A DNA stretch of 64,000 nt from Bradyrhizobium sp. ORS 285 (GCF_900176205.1 NZ_LT859959.1:930001-994000); one strand, 5' to 3'; shown: positions 9,018-17,312, counted from the stretch's first letter. Notes: generated by a model not told the origin, from the sequence alone. Made by a program: numbers and translations.

Positions 9018-10031
9018 ATGTCCTGGAGCAAATCACTCACCGCCGCCGCGTTCGGCCTCGCCATGCTGCTCGGCAGCACCGCCGCGCAGGCCGAGGTCAA
9101 GGAGATCAGGCTCTCAAAGGGCTACGGCATCCTCTATCTGCCGCTGATCGTGATGGAGGATCAGAAGCTGATGGAGAAGCAGGCCGAGAAGGCAGGCCTC
9201 GGTCCGTTCAAGGTGAGCTGGCAGCTGCTCGACGGCGGCAACATCATCAACGATGCGATGATGGCCGGCTCGCTCGACATCGCCGGCACCGGCGCGCCCG
9301 GCTTCATCACGCTGTGGGCCAAGGCCAAGGGCATTCCGGCGGTGGAAGTGGTCGGCGTCAGCGGTCTCTCGTCGACCTCGCTGTGGATGAACAGCAACAA
9401 TCCCGAGATCAAGTCGCTGAAGGATTTCAAGCCGAGCGACAAGATCGCGCTGCCGGGAATCAAGACCTCGCTGTCGGCGGTGATGCTGCAGATGATGGCG
9501 GCGCACGAGTTCGGCCGTGAGAACTACGCCAAGCTCGATCCGATGACCGTCGGCCTGCCGCATCCGGAAGCGGTCGCGGCGCTGACCTCTGGCAAGACCG
9601 AGATCACGGCGCATTTCACTTCGCCGCCGTTCTCCTATATCGAGCTGAAGGATTCCAAGATCCATCGCGTGGCCAATTCAGCCGACGTGCTCGGACGCCT
9701 CACCATGGACGTGGTGTTCGCGCCGAAGCGTTTCGTCGACGCCAACCCGAAGGTCGTGCAGGCCTTCCTCGACGCGCTCGACGAAGCTTGTACGCTCATC
9801 GCCAACGACAAGGCCGCCGCCGCCGAGATCTACGCCCGCACCGCCAAGGTGAAGACCACCAAGGAGGAGGTGTTGGAGATGCTGCAGGACAAGGACACCT
9901 GGTTCTCCGCCACGCCGGAGGGGGTGCTCAAGATCGCCGAGTTCATGCACGGCGTCGGCTCGATCAAGGTCAAGCCGGCGAGCTGGCAGGACATGTTCGT
10001 GACCCAGCTGCGCGACAGGAAGGGAAGCTGA
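9018..10031 (+). CDS. Periplasmic substrate-binding protein, NMT1/SsuA-like
   Basis: 337 aa. A signal peptide (MSWSKSLTAAAFGLAMLLGS, cleavage after AQA near residue 25) precedes a mature domain starting EVKEIRLSKGYGILYLPL. LLDGGNIINDAMMAGSLDIA and the later EAVAALTSGKTEITAHFTSPPF regions match NitT/TauT-type binding proteins, which use two alpha/beta lobes. The ATG at 9018 follows an AGGGAAGGGAG ribosome site; the longer open frame is a shadow of the permease gene. Likely ligands are a sulfonate, nitrate-like ion or heterocycle. No sulfonate mono-oxygenase or nitrate reductase lies nearby to decide. Confidence 0.9.
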   Translation: MSWSKSLTAAAFGLAMLLGSTAAQAEVKEIRLSKGYGILYLPLIVMEDQKLMEKQAEKAGLGPFKVSWQLLDGGNIINDAMMAGSLDIAGTGAPGFITLWAKAKGIPAVEVVGVSGLSSTSLWMNSNNPEIKSLKDFKPSDKIALPGIKTSLSAVMLQMMAAHEFGRENYAKLDPMTVGLPHPEAVAALTSGKTEITAHFTSPPFSYIELKDSKIHRVANSADVLGRLTMDVVFAPKRFVDANPKVVQAFLDALDEACTLIANDKAAAAEIYARTAKVKTTKEEVLEMLQDKDTWFSATPEGVLKIAEFMHGVGSIKVKPASWQDMFVTQLRDRKGS

Positions 10032-10060
10032 TACTTTCGGAGCGGAGCCCCAGCGGCGGT

Positions 10061-10620
10061 GCGCCCCCTCTCCCCGTTCTTACGGGGAGAGGGTCGGGGT
10101 GAGGGGCACCGGCACGGGTGGTGCTGCTGATGTACTGAGCTAGATCTCGGGCTAATAGTGAGCTGCTTTTTTGTTGGTGTGCATTCGTCTTGCCCGTCCG
10201 ACGGACTGCTGTCGTCGCTTCGTATGTGCTATGCCCCTCACCCGGATTGCTACGCAATCCGACCTCTCCCCGCAGAAGGGCGGGGAGAGGTTGCACCGGT
10301 CGTGCCGGCAGCGATCGCGCGGTGCTCCAACTCAGATAGCTTTAAATCGGCGTTCCGCGCCCGCAACCTCGGTGCGCTCCCTCTCCCCGTTCTTCACGGG
10401 GAGAGGGTCGGGGTGAGGGGCAGCGGCACGGGTGGTGCCGCTGTTGACAATGAACCGAATCTTGATTTGCTCCGCAGTCTAATCACTCGAACTATCTTTC
10501 ATGGATGCGCCCTCATCGTGCCCGTCCGATCGACCGCGAGCTGGGCTCCGCTTGTGCCATGCCCCTCACCCGGATTGCTGCGCAATCCGACCTCTCCCCG
10601 CAAAGAGCGGGGAGAGGTTT
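10061..10620. repeat. Two tandem composite V+W palindromic elements
   Basis: V modules at 10061-10113 and 10378-10425 carry the stem CCTCTCCCCG/CGGGGAGAGG plus GTCGGGGTGAGGGG. W modules at 10232-10290 and 10562-10620 carry GGATTGC/GCAATCC followed by the same CCTCTCCCCG stem. The V-spacer-W unit occurs twice in direct order within 600 bp, between the convergent ABC operon and kinase genes. No gene is present here. Confidence 0.8.
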
Positions 10621-10671
10621 GTAGCGCCCGTGCCGGCGGAGATCGGCTCAATTGAGAGTTCGCCTCACTTC

Positions 10672-12024
10672 TCAGCCGGCGTGCGGAAACGCGACGCGCA
10701 CCCGCAGTCCGCCTTCCGGCGAGGTCGATAGATCGATGCTGGCTCCATGCGCGTCGGCGATCTGCTTGACGATGGCGAGTCCCAGCCCGCTGCCGCCGGT
10801 GCTGCGGCTGCGGGAGTTCTCCAATCGGAAGAACGGCTCGAACACGGCATTGCGCGCATCGGGCGGAATGCCGGGGCCATCGTCGTCGATGGCGATCACG
10901 ACCGCCTTGTCCGGCAGCACCCGCACAGTGCAGCGCGTGGCGAAGCGCAGTGCGTTCTCGATCAGGTTGATGAACAGCCGCCGCAACGCGGTCGGCTCGC
11001 CGAGCACGGTCAGCGGCGCGCGGCCGAGCTCGGCGCTGATCCCAGCGCCGCTCTGCCGCCGGTCGTCCACGATCTCCGTCAGCATGGCCATGAGATCGAC
11101 CGGCCGGCGCTGGATGGCGGCAAAGCCACCGCGCGAGACGGCCAATGCATCCTCGAGCAGCCGGGTCATCTCGTCGAGGTCGGCGGCCGCCTTGTCGCGC
11201 TGCTCCTGTTCGGGCAGGCGCTCGATGCGCAATCGCAGCCGGGTGATGTAGGTCTTGAGATCATGCGACACCGCGCCGAGCAGCAATGTGCGGCCGCGCA
11301 CCAGCTCGGAGATGCGGGTCTGCATGTCGTTGACGGCTGATATCAGGTTGCGGATTTCAGGTGCGCCGGCCGGCTTGACCGGCACCGCAGTCGCGTCGCT
11401 GCTGAACTGTCCCACTGACTTGCTGAGCTGGCGCAGCGGCCGCGCCTCGCGGGCGATCGCGATGACGGCGGCGATACCGATCAGCGCGCCGAGCAGCCCG
11501 ACGCCGAAGCCCGGCGGCAGCCCGAACAGGCGCGGACCGGCGGCGCCGCTGGCCTCGAACACGACGTAGTCGCGATCGCGCAGCGACACGGCAAAACGCA
11601 CGGTTCGATTGGCGTTACGCCAGACATCGCCGATGTGCCAGTCGCGCCAGCGCGGCAGGCCATTGCGAGACCGCAGCACGATGACGTCGCGGGGCTGCAG
11701 CGATTGCAGATACAAGGTGAGGAACTGCTCGGCGATCGGCCGGCGCATGGTCTCGGCGGATGCCTCCGGGCGCTCCTGCGTCAGCGTGACGCGGAGCCGC
11801 GCGCTGCTGACGGCCTTGAGGATCAGCGGACGTTCGGCCGGCGCGGCGCCCTCGATCAGCTCGACGATGGCGGCGACCTGCTCGGGAACCGGAAACAGCC
11901 GCCTGAGAATCTCCTCGCGCGATTCACTGAGAAACAGCCAGCCGAGCCCGACGGCCCACAGTGCGATCAGCGCGAACAGCACGATCGCCATCAGCCGGCC
12001 GGCGAAGCCGAGGCGCCCGAGCAC
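10672..12024 (-). CDS. EnvZ-like sensor histidine kinase
   Basis: 450 aa. Membrane spans lie at about 10-32 and 172-192, with a periplasmic domain between and HAMP after. The H-box is VSHDLKTYITRL, His254. The proline that normally follows the HDLRT core is Tyr259. The N-box is NLIENALRFA, and the G boxes are DDDGPGIP and GGSGLGLAIVKQ. It starts 3 nt after the response regulator stop, so both are on one transcript. The periplasmic sensor is of unknown specificity. The divergent neighbours are secreted or envelope proteins, which suggests an envelope cue. Confidence 0.9.
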   Translation of the reverse strand: MLGRLGFAGRLMAIVLFALIALWAVGLGWLFLSESREEILRRLFPVPEQVAAIVELIEGAAPAERPLILKAVSSARLRVTLTQERPEASAETMRRPIAEQFLTLYLQSLQPRDVIVLRSRNGLPRWRDWHIGDVWRNANRTVRFAVSLRDRDYVVFEASGAAGPRLFGLPPGFGVGLLGALIGIAAVIAIAREARPLRQLSKSVGQFSSDATAVPVKPAGAPEIRNLISAVNDMQTRISELVRGRTLLLGAVSHDLKTYITRLRLRIERLPEQEQRDKAAADLDEMTRLLEDALAVSRGGFAAIQRRPVDLMAMLTEIVDDRRQSGAGISAELGRAPLTVLGEPTALRRLFINLIENALRFATRCTVRVLPDKAVVIAIDDDGPGIPPDARNAVFEPFFRLENSRSRSTGGSGLGLAIVKQIADAHGASIDLSTSPEGGLRVRVAFPHAG

Positions 12025-12027
12025 GTC

Positions 12028-12735
12028 TCAGAGCTCTTTGACGGAGCCGGTGAAGATGTAGCCGGCGCTGCGCACTGTCTTGATCAGGTCGTCCTCGCCG
12101 TCGCGCTCGATCTTCTTGCGCAGCCGGCTCACCTGCACGTCGATGGTGCGGTCGAGCGGATCGGCCTGCCGGCCGCGCGTCCAGTCCATCAGCTGCTCGC
12201 GCGACAGCACGCGGTTGGGCCGTGTTAGGAAACAGCCGAGCAGCTCGAACTCCGCGCTCGTCAGTGGCAGCGGGCCATCCTCGGCATGCGCGATCTCGCG
12301 CTTGTCGAGATCGACCGTGAGGCTGGCATTGACGAGAAAGCGGCGGTTCTCCAGCGGCGCCGGCTCGGCACGGCGCAGGATGGCGCGGATGCGCGCCACC
12401 AGCTCGCGCGGGCTGAACGGCTTTGGCAGATAGTCGTCGGCGCCCATCTCGAGCCCGACGATGCGATCGATCTCGTCGCCCTTGGCCGTCAGCATCAGGA
12501 TCGGCACCCGTGAGGCGGCGCGCAGCCGGCGGCAGATCGACAGCCCATCCTCGCCCGGCAGCATGATGTCGAGCACGACGAGGTCGGGATCGCCGAACGT
12601 GGTGCGGAAGCGGTCGAGCGCAGCCCCACCGTCGCCGACGTCGACGCGAAAGCCCTCGCGCGCGAGATGGTCGCGCAGCAGGCTGCGGATCTCGATGTCG
12701 TCCTCGATGACCAGGAGATGGGGGCGCGTGTCCAT
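12028..12735 (-). CDS. OmpR-family response regulator
   Basis: 235 aa. The receiver has EDD at 11-13, phospho-acceptor Asp56 (DLVVLDIMLPGEDG), Thr83 and Lys105 (LPKPFSPRELVARI). The C-terminal winged helix reads LTSAEFELLGCFL and DPLDRTIDVQVSRLRKKIE, a clear OmpR/PhoB DNA-binding domain. It is the first gene of a regulator-kinase operon. A 10-bp-spaced heptamer pair in its upstream region is a plausible autoregulatory site. Confidence 0.94.
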   Translation of the reverse strand: MDTRPHLLVIEDDIEIRSLLRDHLAREGFRVDVGDGGAALDRFRTTFGDPDLVVLDIMLPGEDGLSICRRLRAASRVPILMLTAKGDEIDRIVGLEMGADDYLPKPFSPRELVARIRAILRRAEPAPLENRRFLVNASLTVDLDKREIAHAEDGPLPLTSAEFELLGCFLTRPNRVLSREQLMDWTRGRQADPLDRTIDVQVSRLRKKIERDGEDDLIKTVRSAGYIFTGSVKEL

Positions 12736-12786
12736 GCGATGGTTTTAAGAACACTGGGCTGCGCCGGGCAACCCGGGCCAGGACAC

Positions 12787-12803
12787 CGTTACAAAACGTT
12801 ACA
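12787..12803. promoter_or_regulatory. Tandem CGTTACA heptamers, candidate OmpR-type box
   Basis: CGTTACA at 12787-12793 is repeated exactly at 12797-12803 with an AAA spacer, a 10-bp period. OmpR-family regulators bind head-to-tail half sites about one helical turn apart. The site lies in the 158-bp gap between the divergent regulator (12735) and the small secreted protein (12894). Confidence 0.55.
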
Positions 12804-12893
12804 TCGCCGCCCGATCCTGCAAACCGCCCGCAAACTTCACGAGCGAGGCTCTGCTCACGCCGTCAGGCGCTGGTGATGTAACAGGAGAGACAG

Positions 12894-13214
12894 ATGCTTT
12901 CAGTTCGGACCTCATTCGCGGCCATCGCGATCAGCGCCATGGTGATGGCTCTCGGCACCTCGGGCGCCAACGCCTGGACCCGCAGCGGCGGCGGCATGGG
13001 TCCGCGCGGCGGCACGTGGTCGACCTCCGCCTCGGGCGGCTGTGCCGGCGGCAGCTGCAGCCGCAGCCATGCTGGCACCTATACCGGCCCGCGCGGCGGG
13101 GTCGTCACCAACAGCGGCCAGACCAGCTGCTCGGGCGGCACCTGCACCCATACCGGCACCACCACCGGCCCGTATGGCGGCACCGTCAGCCGCAGCAGCA
13201 CCTACACGCGCTGA
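12894..13214 (+). CDS. Small secreted Gly/Ser/Thr-rich protein
   Basis: 106 aa. A signal peptide (SFAAIAISAMVMALGTSGANA, cleavage near residue 27) precedes a compositionally biased mature part. It has repeated TGPRGG/TGPYGG units and two cysteine pairs, CAGGSC and CSGGTC, that could form disulfides in the periplasm. A good AGGAGA ribosome site precedes the ATG. No known domain is recognised. It sits between a two-component system and a LemA/TPM operon, so an envelope role controlled by that system is a reasonable guess. A structural or metal-binding surface protein is another possibility. Confidence 0.75.
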   Translation: MLSVRTSFAAIAISAMVMALGTSGANAWTRSGGGMGPRGGTWSTSASGGCAGGSCSRSHAGTYTGPRGGVVTNSGQTSCSGGTCTHTGTTTGPYGGTVSRSSTYTR

Positions 13215-13386
13215 GTCGAGCGAGACCCGGCAGGCGATTGCCTCGCGCTTGCAGGCGACGGGCGCAGCCGGCAGCGCTGGCAGCCTTTCAATTTGCCGCG
13301 ATGTCGCCTATCTGACCCCAGGCGAAGGCAACGCCGCGCGCGGACCAAGTTCCCCGCGCGGCCAGCCGATGATGGGGGAGATTGCG

Positions 13387-13998
13387 ATGCGGAGATTGCT
13401 GACCGTGCTGGCGGCGCTCATGACCTTGAGCCTGACCAATTGCGGCTACAACGCCATCCAGACCAATGACGAGCAGGTCAAGGCGGCCTGGTCCGAGGTG
13501 GTCAACCAGTATCAGCGCCGCGCCGATCTCGTGCCCAACCTCGTCAACAGCGTGAAGGGCTTTGCGCAGCAGGAGAAGGACGTGCTGCTCGGCGTCACCA
13601 ATGCCCGCGCCAAGGTTGGTAGCGTCCAGGCAACGCCCGATGTGGTCAACGATCCCGCGGCCTTGCAGAAGTTCCAGGCGGCGCAGAGCGAGCTGACCGG
13701 CGCGCTGTCGCGACTCCTGGTGGTCACCGAGAACTATCCGCAGCTGAAATCGGATGCGCTGTTCCGCGATTTGATGTCCCAGCTCGAAGGCACCGAGAAC
13801 CGCATTACGGTCGCGCGCAACCGCTACATCAAGTCGGTGCAGGAGTATAACGTCGGCATCCGCACCTTCCCCAACAACCTGACGGCCATGATGTTCGGCT
13901 ACAAGGAGAAGGCCAACTTTACCGTCGAGAACGAGCGCGAGATCTCGGTCGCCCCCAAGGTCGACTTCAACGCGCCTTCGCCTGCGCCCGCCAAGTAG
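13387..13998 (+). CDS. lemA: LemA family lipoprotein
   Basis: 203 aa. The N-terminus MRRLLTVLAALMTLSLTNCGYN ends in a lipobox (LTNC), so it is probably a lipoprotein. The helical LemA core follows: AAWSEVVNQYQRRADLVPNL, then VKGFAQQEKDVL, RLLVVTENYPQLKSD, and FRDLMSQLEGTENRI. The ATG at 13387 has a GGGGGAG ribosome site; the frame extends upstream without similarity. LemA is usually next to TPM-domain proteins, as here (two follow). The biochemical role of the family is not settled; envelope maintenance is inferred. Confidence 0.93.
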   Translation: MRRLLTVLAALMTLSLTNCGYNAIQTNDEQVKAAWSEVVNQYQRRADLVPNLVNSVKGFAQQEKDVLLGVTNARAKVGSVQATPDVVNDPAALQKFQAAQSELTGALSRLLVVTENYPQLKSDALFRDLMSQLEGTENRITVARNRYIKSVQEYNVGIRTFPNNLTAMMFGYKEKANFTVENEREISVAPKVDFNAPSPAPAK

Positions 13999-14013
13999 CC
14001 GGAGCGCTGAACC

Positions 14014-14913
14014 GTGCGCGCGCGCTCGGCGGTCAAGGCGATGCTTGCGATGCTCTTCGTCTGCCTCGCCACGTGGGTGTGGGCCGACGTCGCGGTGCCG
14101 CAGCTCACCGGCCGCGTGGTCGACCAGACCGGGACGCTGTCGTCGTCGGATATCGGCAGCCTGACGCAGAAGCTGAAAGACCTGGAGACGCGCAAGGGCA
14201 GCCAGGTCGCGGTGCTGATCGTGCCGACGACCCAGCCGGAGACGATCGAGCAGTTCTCGATCCGCGTCGCCGAGGCCTGGAAGATCGGCCGCAAGAAGGT
14301 CGACGACGGCGCGCTGCTGGTGATCGCGAAGGGTGACCGCAAGCTGCGCATCGAGGTCGGCTATGGCCTTGAGGGCAGCCTGACCGACGTCACCGCGCGC
14401 CGCATCATCGACGAGGTCATCACGCCAAAGTTCCGCCAAGGTGATTTCGCCGGTGGCATCGATGCCGGTGTCGATCGTATCATCGGCGTGATCAATGGCG
14501 AGCCGCTGCCGGTGCCGCAGCCGCAGGCCTCGCACGGCGACGTCGATTTCGATTCCATTACCTCGTTCGCGCCGGTGGCGCTGTTCGGTGCGCTGGTGAT
14601 CGGCGGCATCCTGCGCACGCTGCTCGGCCGCCTGATCGGCTCGCTGGCCACCGGCGGCGCCATGGGCGCGATCGCCTGGCTGATGGTCGGATCGGCCGGG
14701 TTGGCTGCCTTGTCGGCGATCGCCGGCTTCATCATCGCCTTCATCGCCGACAGTTTTGCCTCGATGTCCGGACCGGGCAGCGGCCGGCGTGGCGGCTGGT
14801 CGACCGGCTCGTCGTCATCGGGTTGGAGCAGCGGCAGCAGTTCGAGCGACAGCGGCAGCTTCTCCGGCGGCGGCGGCAGTTTTGGCGGCGGCGGCGCCTC
14901 GGGCAGCTGGTGA
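14014..14913 (+). CDS. TPM-domain (YgcG family) membrane protein
   Basis: 299 aa with a GTG start 15 bp after the LemA stop; an ATG at 14041 is an alternative. A signal-like segment (MLAMLFVCLATWVWA) precedes the TPM domain (about residues 27-160: VVDQTGTLSSSD, KGSQVAVLIVPTTQPETIEQ, RIEVGYGLEG). Two hydrophobic stretches (VALFGALVIGGIL and a longer one around 210-250) anchor it. The tail is Ser/Gly-rich and ends GGGGSFGGGGASGSW, the typical YgcG ending. TPM proteins have been linked to photosystem repair in plants, but their bacterial activity is not established. Confidence 0.9.
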   Translation: MRARSAVKAMLAMLFVCLATWVWADVAVPQLTGRVVDQTGTLSSSDIGSLTQKLKDLETRKGSQVAVLIVPTTQPETIEQFSIRVAEAWKIGRKKVDDGALLVIAKGDRKLRIEVGYGLEGSLTDVTARRIIDEVITPKFRQGDFAGGIDAGVDRIIGVINGEPLPVPQPQASHGDVDFDSITSFAPVALFGALVIGGILRTLLGRLIGSLATGGAMGAIAWLMVGSAGLAALSAIAGFIIAFIADSFASMSGPGSGRRGGWSTGSSSSGWSSGSSSSDSGSFSGGGGSFGGGGASGSW

Positions 14914-14923
14914 GGCGGACGCG

Positions 14924-15421
14924 ATGAGCATCAGACGGATCGGCCGGCATCTCCTGCATCATCACTGGCAGCTGAAGCGCATCTTCACGCCGGAGGTGCT
15001 GGCGCGCATCGAGCAGGCCATCAAGGCGGGCGAACGCACGCATGCGGGACAGGTGCGCTTCGTCGTCGAAGGCGCCCTCGACGGCCGCCCGCTGTGGCGC
15101 AACCAGCCGCCGCGCGAGCGCGCGCTCGACATGTTCTCGCAGCTGCGCATCTGGGACACCGCCCACAACAATGGCGTCCTGATCTACCTGCTGCTCGCCG
15201 ACCGCGACGTCGAGATCATCGCCGACCGCGGCATCCACGACCGCGTCGGCGCAGAAGGGTGGGAGACGATCTGCCGGGCGATGGAGGCCGAGTTCCGCGC
15301 GGGGCGCTTCGAGCAGGGCGTGACCCAGGGCATTGCCGCGGTGTCACGCGAGCTCGCCAAGCATTATCCCCCGCACGCCGGCGAGACGAACGAGCTGCCG
15401 GACACGCCGGTGGTGATGTAG
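14924..15421 (+). CDS. Short TPM-domain protein
   Basis: 165 aa, starting 10 bp after the previous stop. It is a divergent TPM domain without a signal peptide or glycine tail. Recognisable parts are GERTHAGQVRFVVEGAL, ALDMFSQLRIWDTAHNNGVL, and LLADRDVEIIADRGIHDRVG, in the family order. This LemA-TPM-TPM order is a recurring arrangement. It probably works at the inner face of the membrane with the preceding protein. No catalytic residue can be assigned. Confidence 0.88.
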   Translation: MSIRRIGRHLLHHHWQLKRIFTPEVLARIEQAIKAGERTHAGQVRFVVEGALDGRPLWRNQPPRERALDMFSQLRIWDTAHNNGVLIYLLLADRDVEIIADRGIHDRVGAEGWETICRAMEAEFRAGRFEQGVTQGIAAVSRELAKHYPPHAGETNELPDTPVVM

Positions 15422-15498
15422 TTCGAATCGTGCCGTGTGTTTACGCCAGCCGCTCGCGCTCACCCCGGCTGGATGTGAGCGCACACCACTCTCACCCC

Positions 15499-15572
15499 GT
15501 CATTGCGAGCGCAGCGAAGCAATCCAGAGTCCCGCCCACGCCCCTGGATTGCTTCGCTGCGCTCGCAATGAC
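15499..15572. repeat. 29-bp perfect hairpin repeat (family B)
   Basis: Arms 15499-15527 (starting GTCATTGCGAGCGCAGCGAA) and 15544-15572 are exact reverse complements around a 16-nt loop. It lies between the convergent TPM and WYL genes. Related, less perfect copies occur at 40987-41066 and 47592-47705. Confidence 0.85.
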
Positions 15573-15595
15573 GCGGATGGAGCAGGGCTGCCAAC

Positions 15596-16579
15596 TCACA
15601 CCTTCGTCTCAGCTGCGCAGTAGCGTTCAGCCATCGCCTTCGCCAGCTCGGCCATCTTCGCGCGCAGCTCCGGTGGGTCGAGCACCTCGGCCTCCGGGCC
15701 GAAGCGCAGCAGCTCGCCGGCGGCGTGCCAGAGCGTCGTCCCGGTCGGGATGGTCGCGATACGCCAGCCATCGGCATCGACCTCGTCCGCGAGGCGCGTG
15801 CGGGCGCGAACGTAAGGCTGGCTCCACACCTCCAGCAGCTTCACGCCGAGCGGTGAGAGCCGCACCGTCGCCGCGTTCGGATGCATCTCCGCTTCGAGAC
15901 GCTCGGTCGCGGCGCGCCAGTAGCTGGCGAGATCGAAATCGCCTGGCCGCGCGAAGCTCTCGTCCGTCACGGTGCAGTCGAGAATGCGCGCCACTCGATA
16001 CGTCCGCACATTGCGCTCGACCCCGGCGGCGAGATACCAGCTGCCGCCCTTGAGCACGAGACCGAGCGGCGCGACGCGGCGGCGCTTCTCGGCGCGCCAG
16101 GTCTGATAGCGGATGTCCACCATGACCTCGCGCAGCAGCGCGTCCGCAATGGCGCGCAGATGCGGCGGCTCCTCGGATTCGCCGAACCAGCCGGGCGCGT
16201 CGAGGTGGAAGCGCGCCTGCATCCGCCCCGCGTTGGCGCGCAGGTTCTGCGGCAGCGCCGCCACCAGCTTGGTCTGCGCCGCGCTCATCGCATCGTCGAG
16301 GCCGAGCGCCGCGGCGGGGCCGGGCAGGCCGGCCATGAACAGTGCATCAGTCTCGGCCGGCGACAGCCCGTTCAGCCGCACGCGATAGCCGTCGAGCAGG
16401 CGGAAGCCGCCCTCGGCGCCGCGCTCGGCATAAACGGGGATGCCCGCGGCCGAGAGCGCGTCGATGTCGCGATAGATCGTGCGCACCGAAACCTCGCACG
16501 CCTCCGCAAGCTCGGGGGCCGTGACCTGACCCCTGGCCTGCAACGTCGTGAGGATGGAGAGCATCCGGCTCGCACGCAT
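15596..16579 (-). CDS. YafY/DeoR-type transcriptional regulator with WYL domain
   Basis: 327 aa. The N-terminal HTH_11 (RMLSILTTLQARGQVTAPEL, then CEVSVRTIYRDIDALSAAGIP) is followed by a WYL domain around 150-220 (VAPLGLVLKGGSWYLAAG, RTYRVARI) and a C-terminal WCX segment. WYL domains bind ligands or nucleic acid and set the regulator's activity. The frame opens 37 codons earlier, but the HTH begins exactly at the ATG at 16579. It is divergent from a glutathione S-transferase, with a perfect 11-bp inverted repeat in the 88-bp gap. It therefore most likely represses or activates that gene and itself. Confidence 0.93.
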   Translation of the reverse strand: MRASRMLSILTTLQARGQVTAPELAEACEVSVRTIYRDIDALSAAGIPVYAERGAEGGFRLLDGYRVRLNGLSPAETDALFMAGLPGPAAALGLDDAMSAAQTKLVAALPQNLRANAGRMQARFHLDAPGWFGESEEPPHLRAIADALLREVMVDIRYQTWRAEKRRRVAPLGLVLKGGSWYLAAGVERNVRTYRVARILDCTVTDESFARPGDFDLASYWRAATERLEAEMHPNAATVRLSPLGVKLLEVWSQPYVRARTRLADEVDADGWRIATIPTGTTLWHAAGELLRFGPEAEVLDPPELRAKMAELAKAMAERYCAAETKV

Positions 16580-16592
16580 GCCGCTGTTAAAA

Positions 16593-16619
16593 CATACCTG
16601 ACATGGATTGTCAGGTATG
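16593..16619. promoter_or_regulatory. Operator-like perfect inverted repeat (11-5-11)
   Basis: CATACCTGACA at 16593-16603 and TGTCAGGTATG at 16609-16619 are exact reverse complements separated by TGGAT. The site begins 14 bp upstream of the WYL regulator start and ends about 50 bp upstream of the GST start. This is the expected place for an autoregulatory operator of the divergent pair. Confidence 0.75.
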
Positions 16620-16667
16620 CTGTGCGACAAGCCTGGGCATCGAGAGCCGGCAATGGGAGGAGCCATC

Positions 16668-17312
16668 ATGACCGCCGACGACACCATCACGCTGTATTAT
16701 TCCCCGCAGACCCGCGCCGCCGGCGCCCGCGTCCTGCTCGAGGAGCTCGGCGCGCCCTATGATCTCCATGTCCTCAACATGAAGGCGGGTGAGCAGCGCA
16801 AGCCGGAATTCCTCGCGATCAATCCGCTCGGCAAGGTGCCGACGGTCGGCCATCGCGGAGAGATCGTCACCGAGCAGGTCGCGATCTTCATCTATCTGGC
16901 TGATCTGTTTCCCAAGGCTGGCCTGACGCCGGCGCTCGACGATCCCATGCGCGGGCCCTATCTGCGCTGGATCGCCTATTACGGCTCCTCGTTCGAGCCG
17001 GCGGTGATCGACCATTTCATGAAGCGCGAGCCCGCCCCCGTCACACAGTCGCCTTACGCCGATTACGACACCATGCTGTCAGCCCTGGAGCAGCAGCTCG
17101 CCAAGGGCCCCTATCTTCTCGGCGACCGCCTGACCGCCGCCGACATCCTCTGGGGCATCGCGCTGAACTGGACCATGATGTTCGGCATCGTCCCGCGCAG
17201 GGACGTGTTCGTGCGTTATGCGGAGCGGATCACGTCGCGCCCGGCGTTTCAGCGGGTGACCGCGGCGGACGTGGAAATGGCCGCGCAGCACCCGGCGGCG
17301 GCTGGCGGATGA
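16668..17312 (+). CDS. Glutathione S-transferase family protein
   Basis: 214 aa. The thioredoxin-like N-terminal half (ITLYYSPQTRAAGARVLLEE) carries the cis-proline GKVPTV and the glutathione gamma-Glu-binding EQVAIFIYLAD region. The all-helical C-terminal half contains GPYLLGDRLTAADILWG, the conserved N-capping motif. The ATG at 16668 has a GGGAGG ribosome site; a longer frame upstream would cross the operator. It probably conjugates or reduces an electrophile sensed by the divergent WYL regulator. The substrate is not identifiable. Confidence 0.92.
   Translation: MTADDTITLYYSPQTRAAGARVLLEELGAPYDLHVLNMKAGEQRKPEFLAINPLGKVPTVGHRGEIVTEQVAIFIYLADLFPKAGLTPALDDPMRGPYLRWIAYYGSSFEPAVIDHFMKREPAPVTQSPYADYDTMLSALEQQLAKGPYLLGDRLTAADILWGIALNWTMMFGIVPRRDVFVRYAERITSRPAFQRVTAADVEMAAQHPAAAGG

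Noticed and set aside
10032..10671. Possible CRISPR array, because of regularly spaced palindromes
   Set aside because: Only four units of two kinds, unequal spacers of 90-140 bp, and no cas gene in the window.
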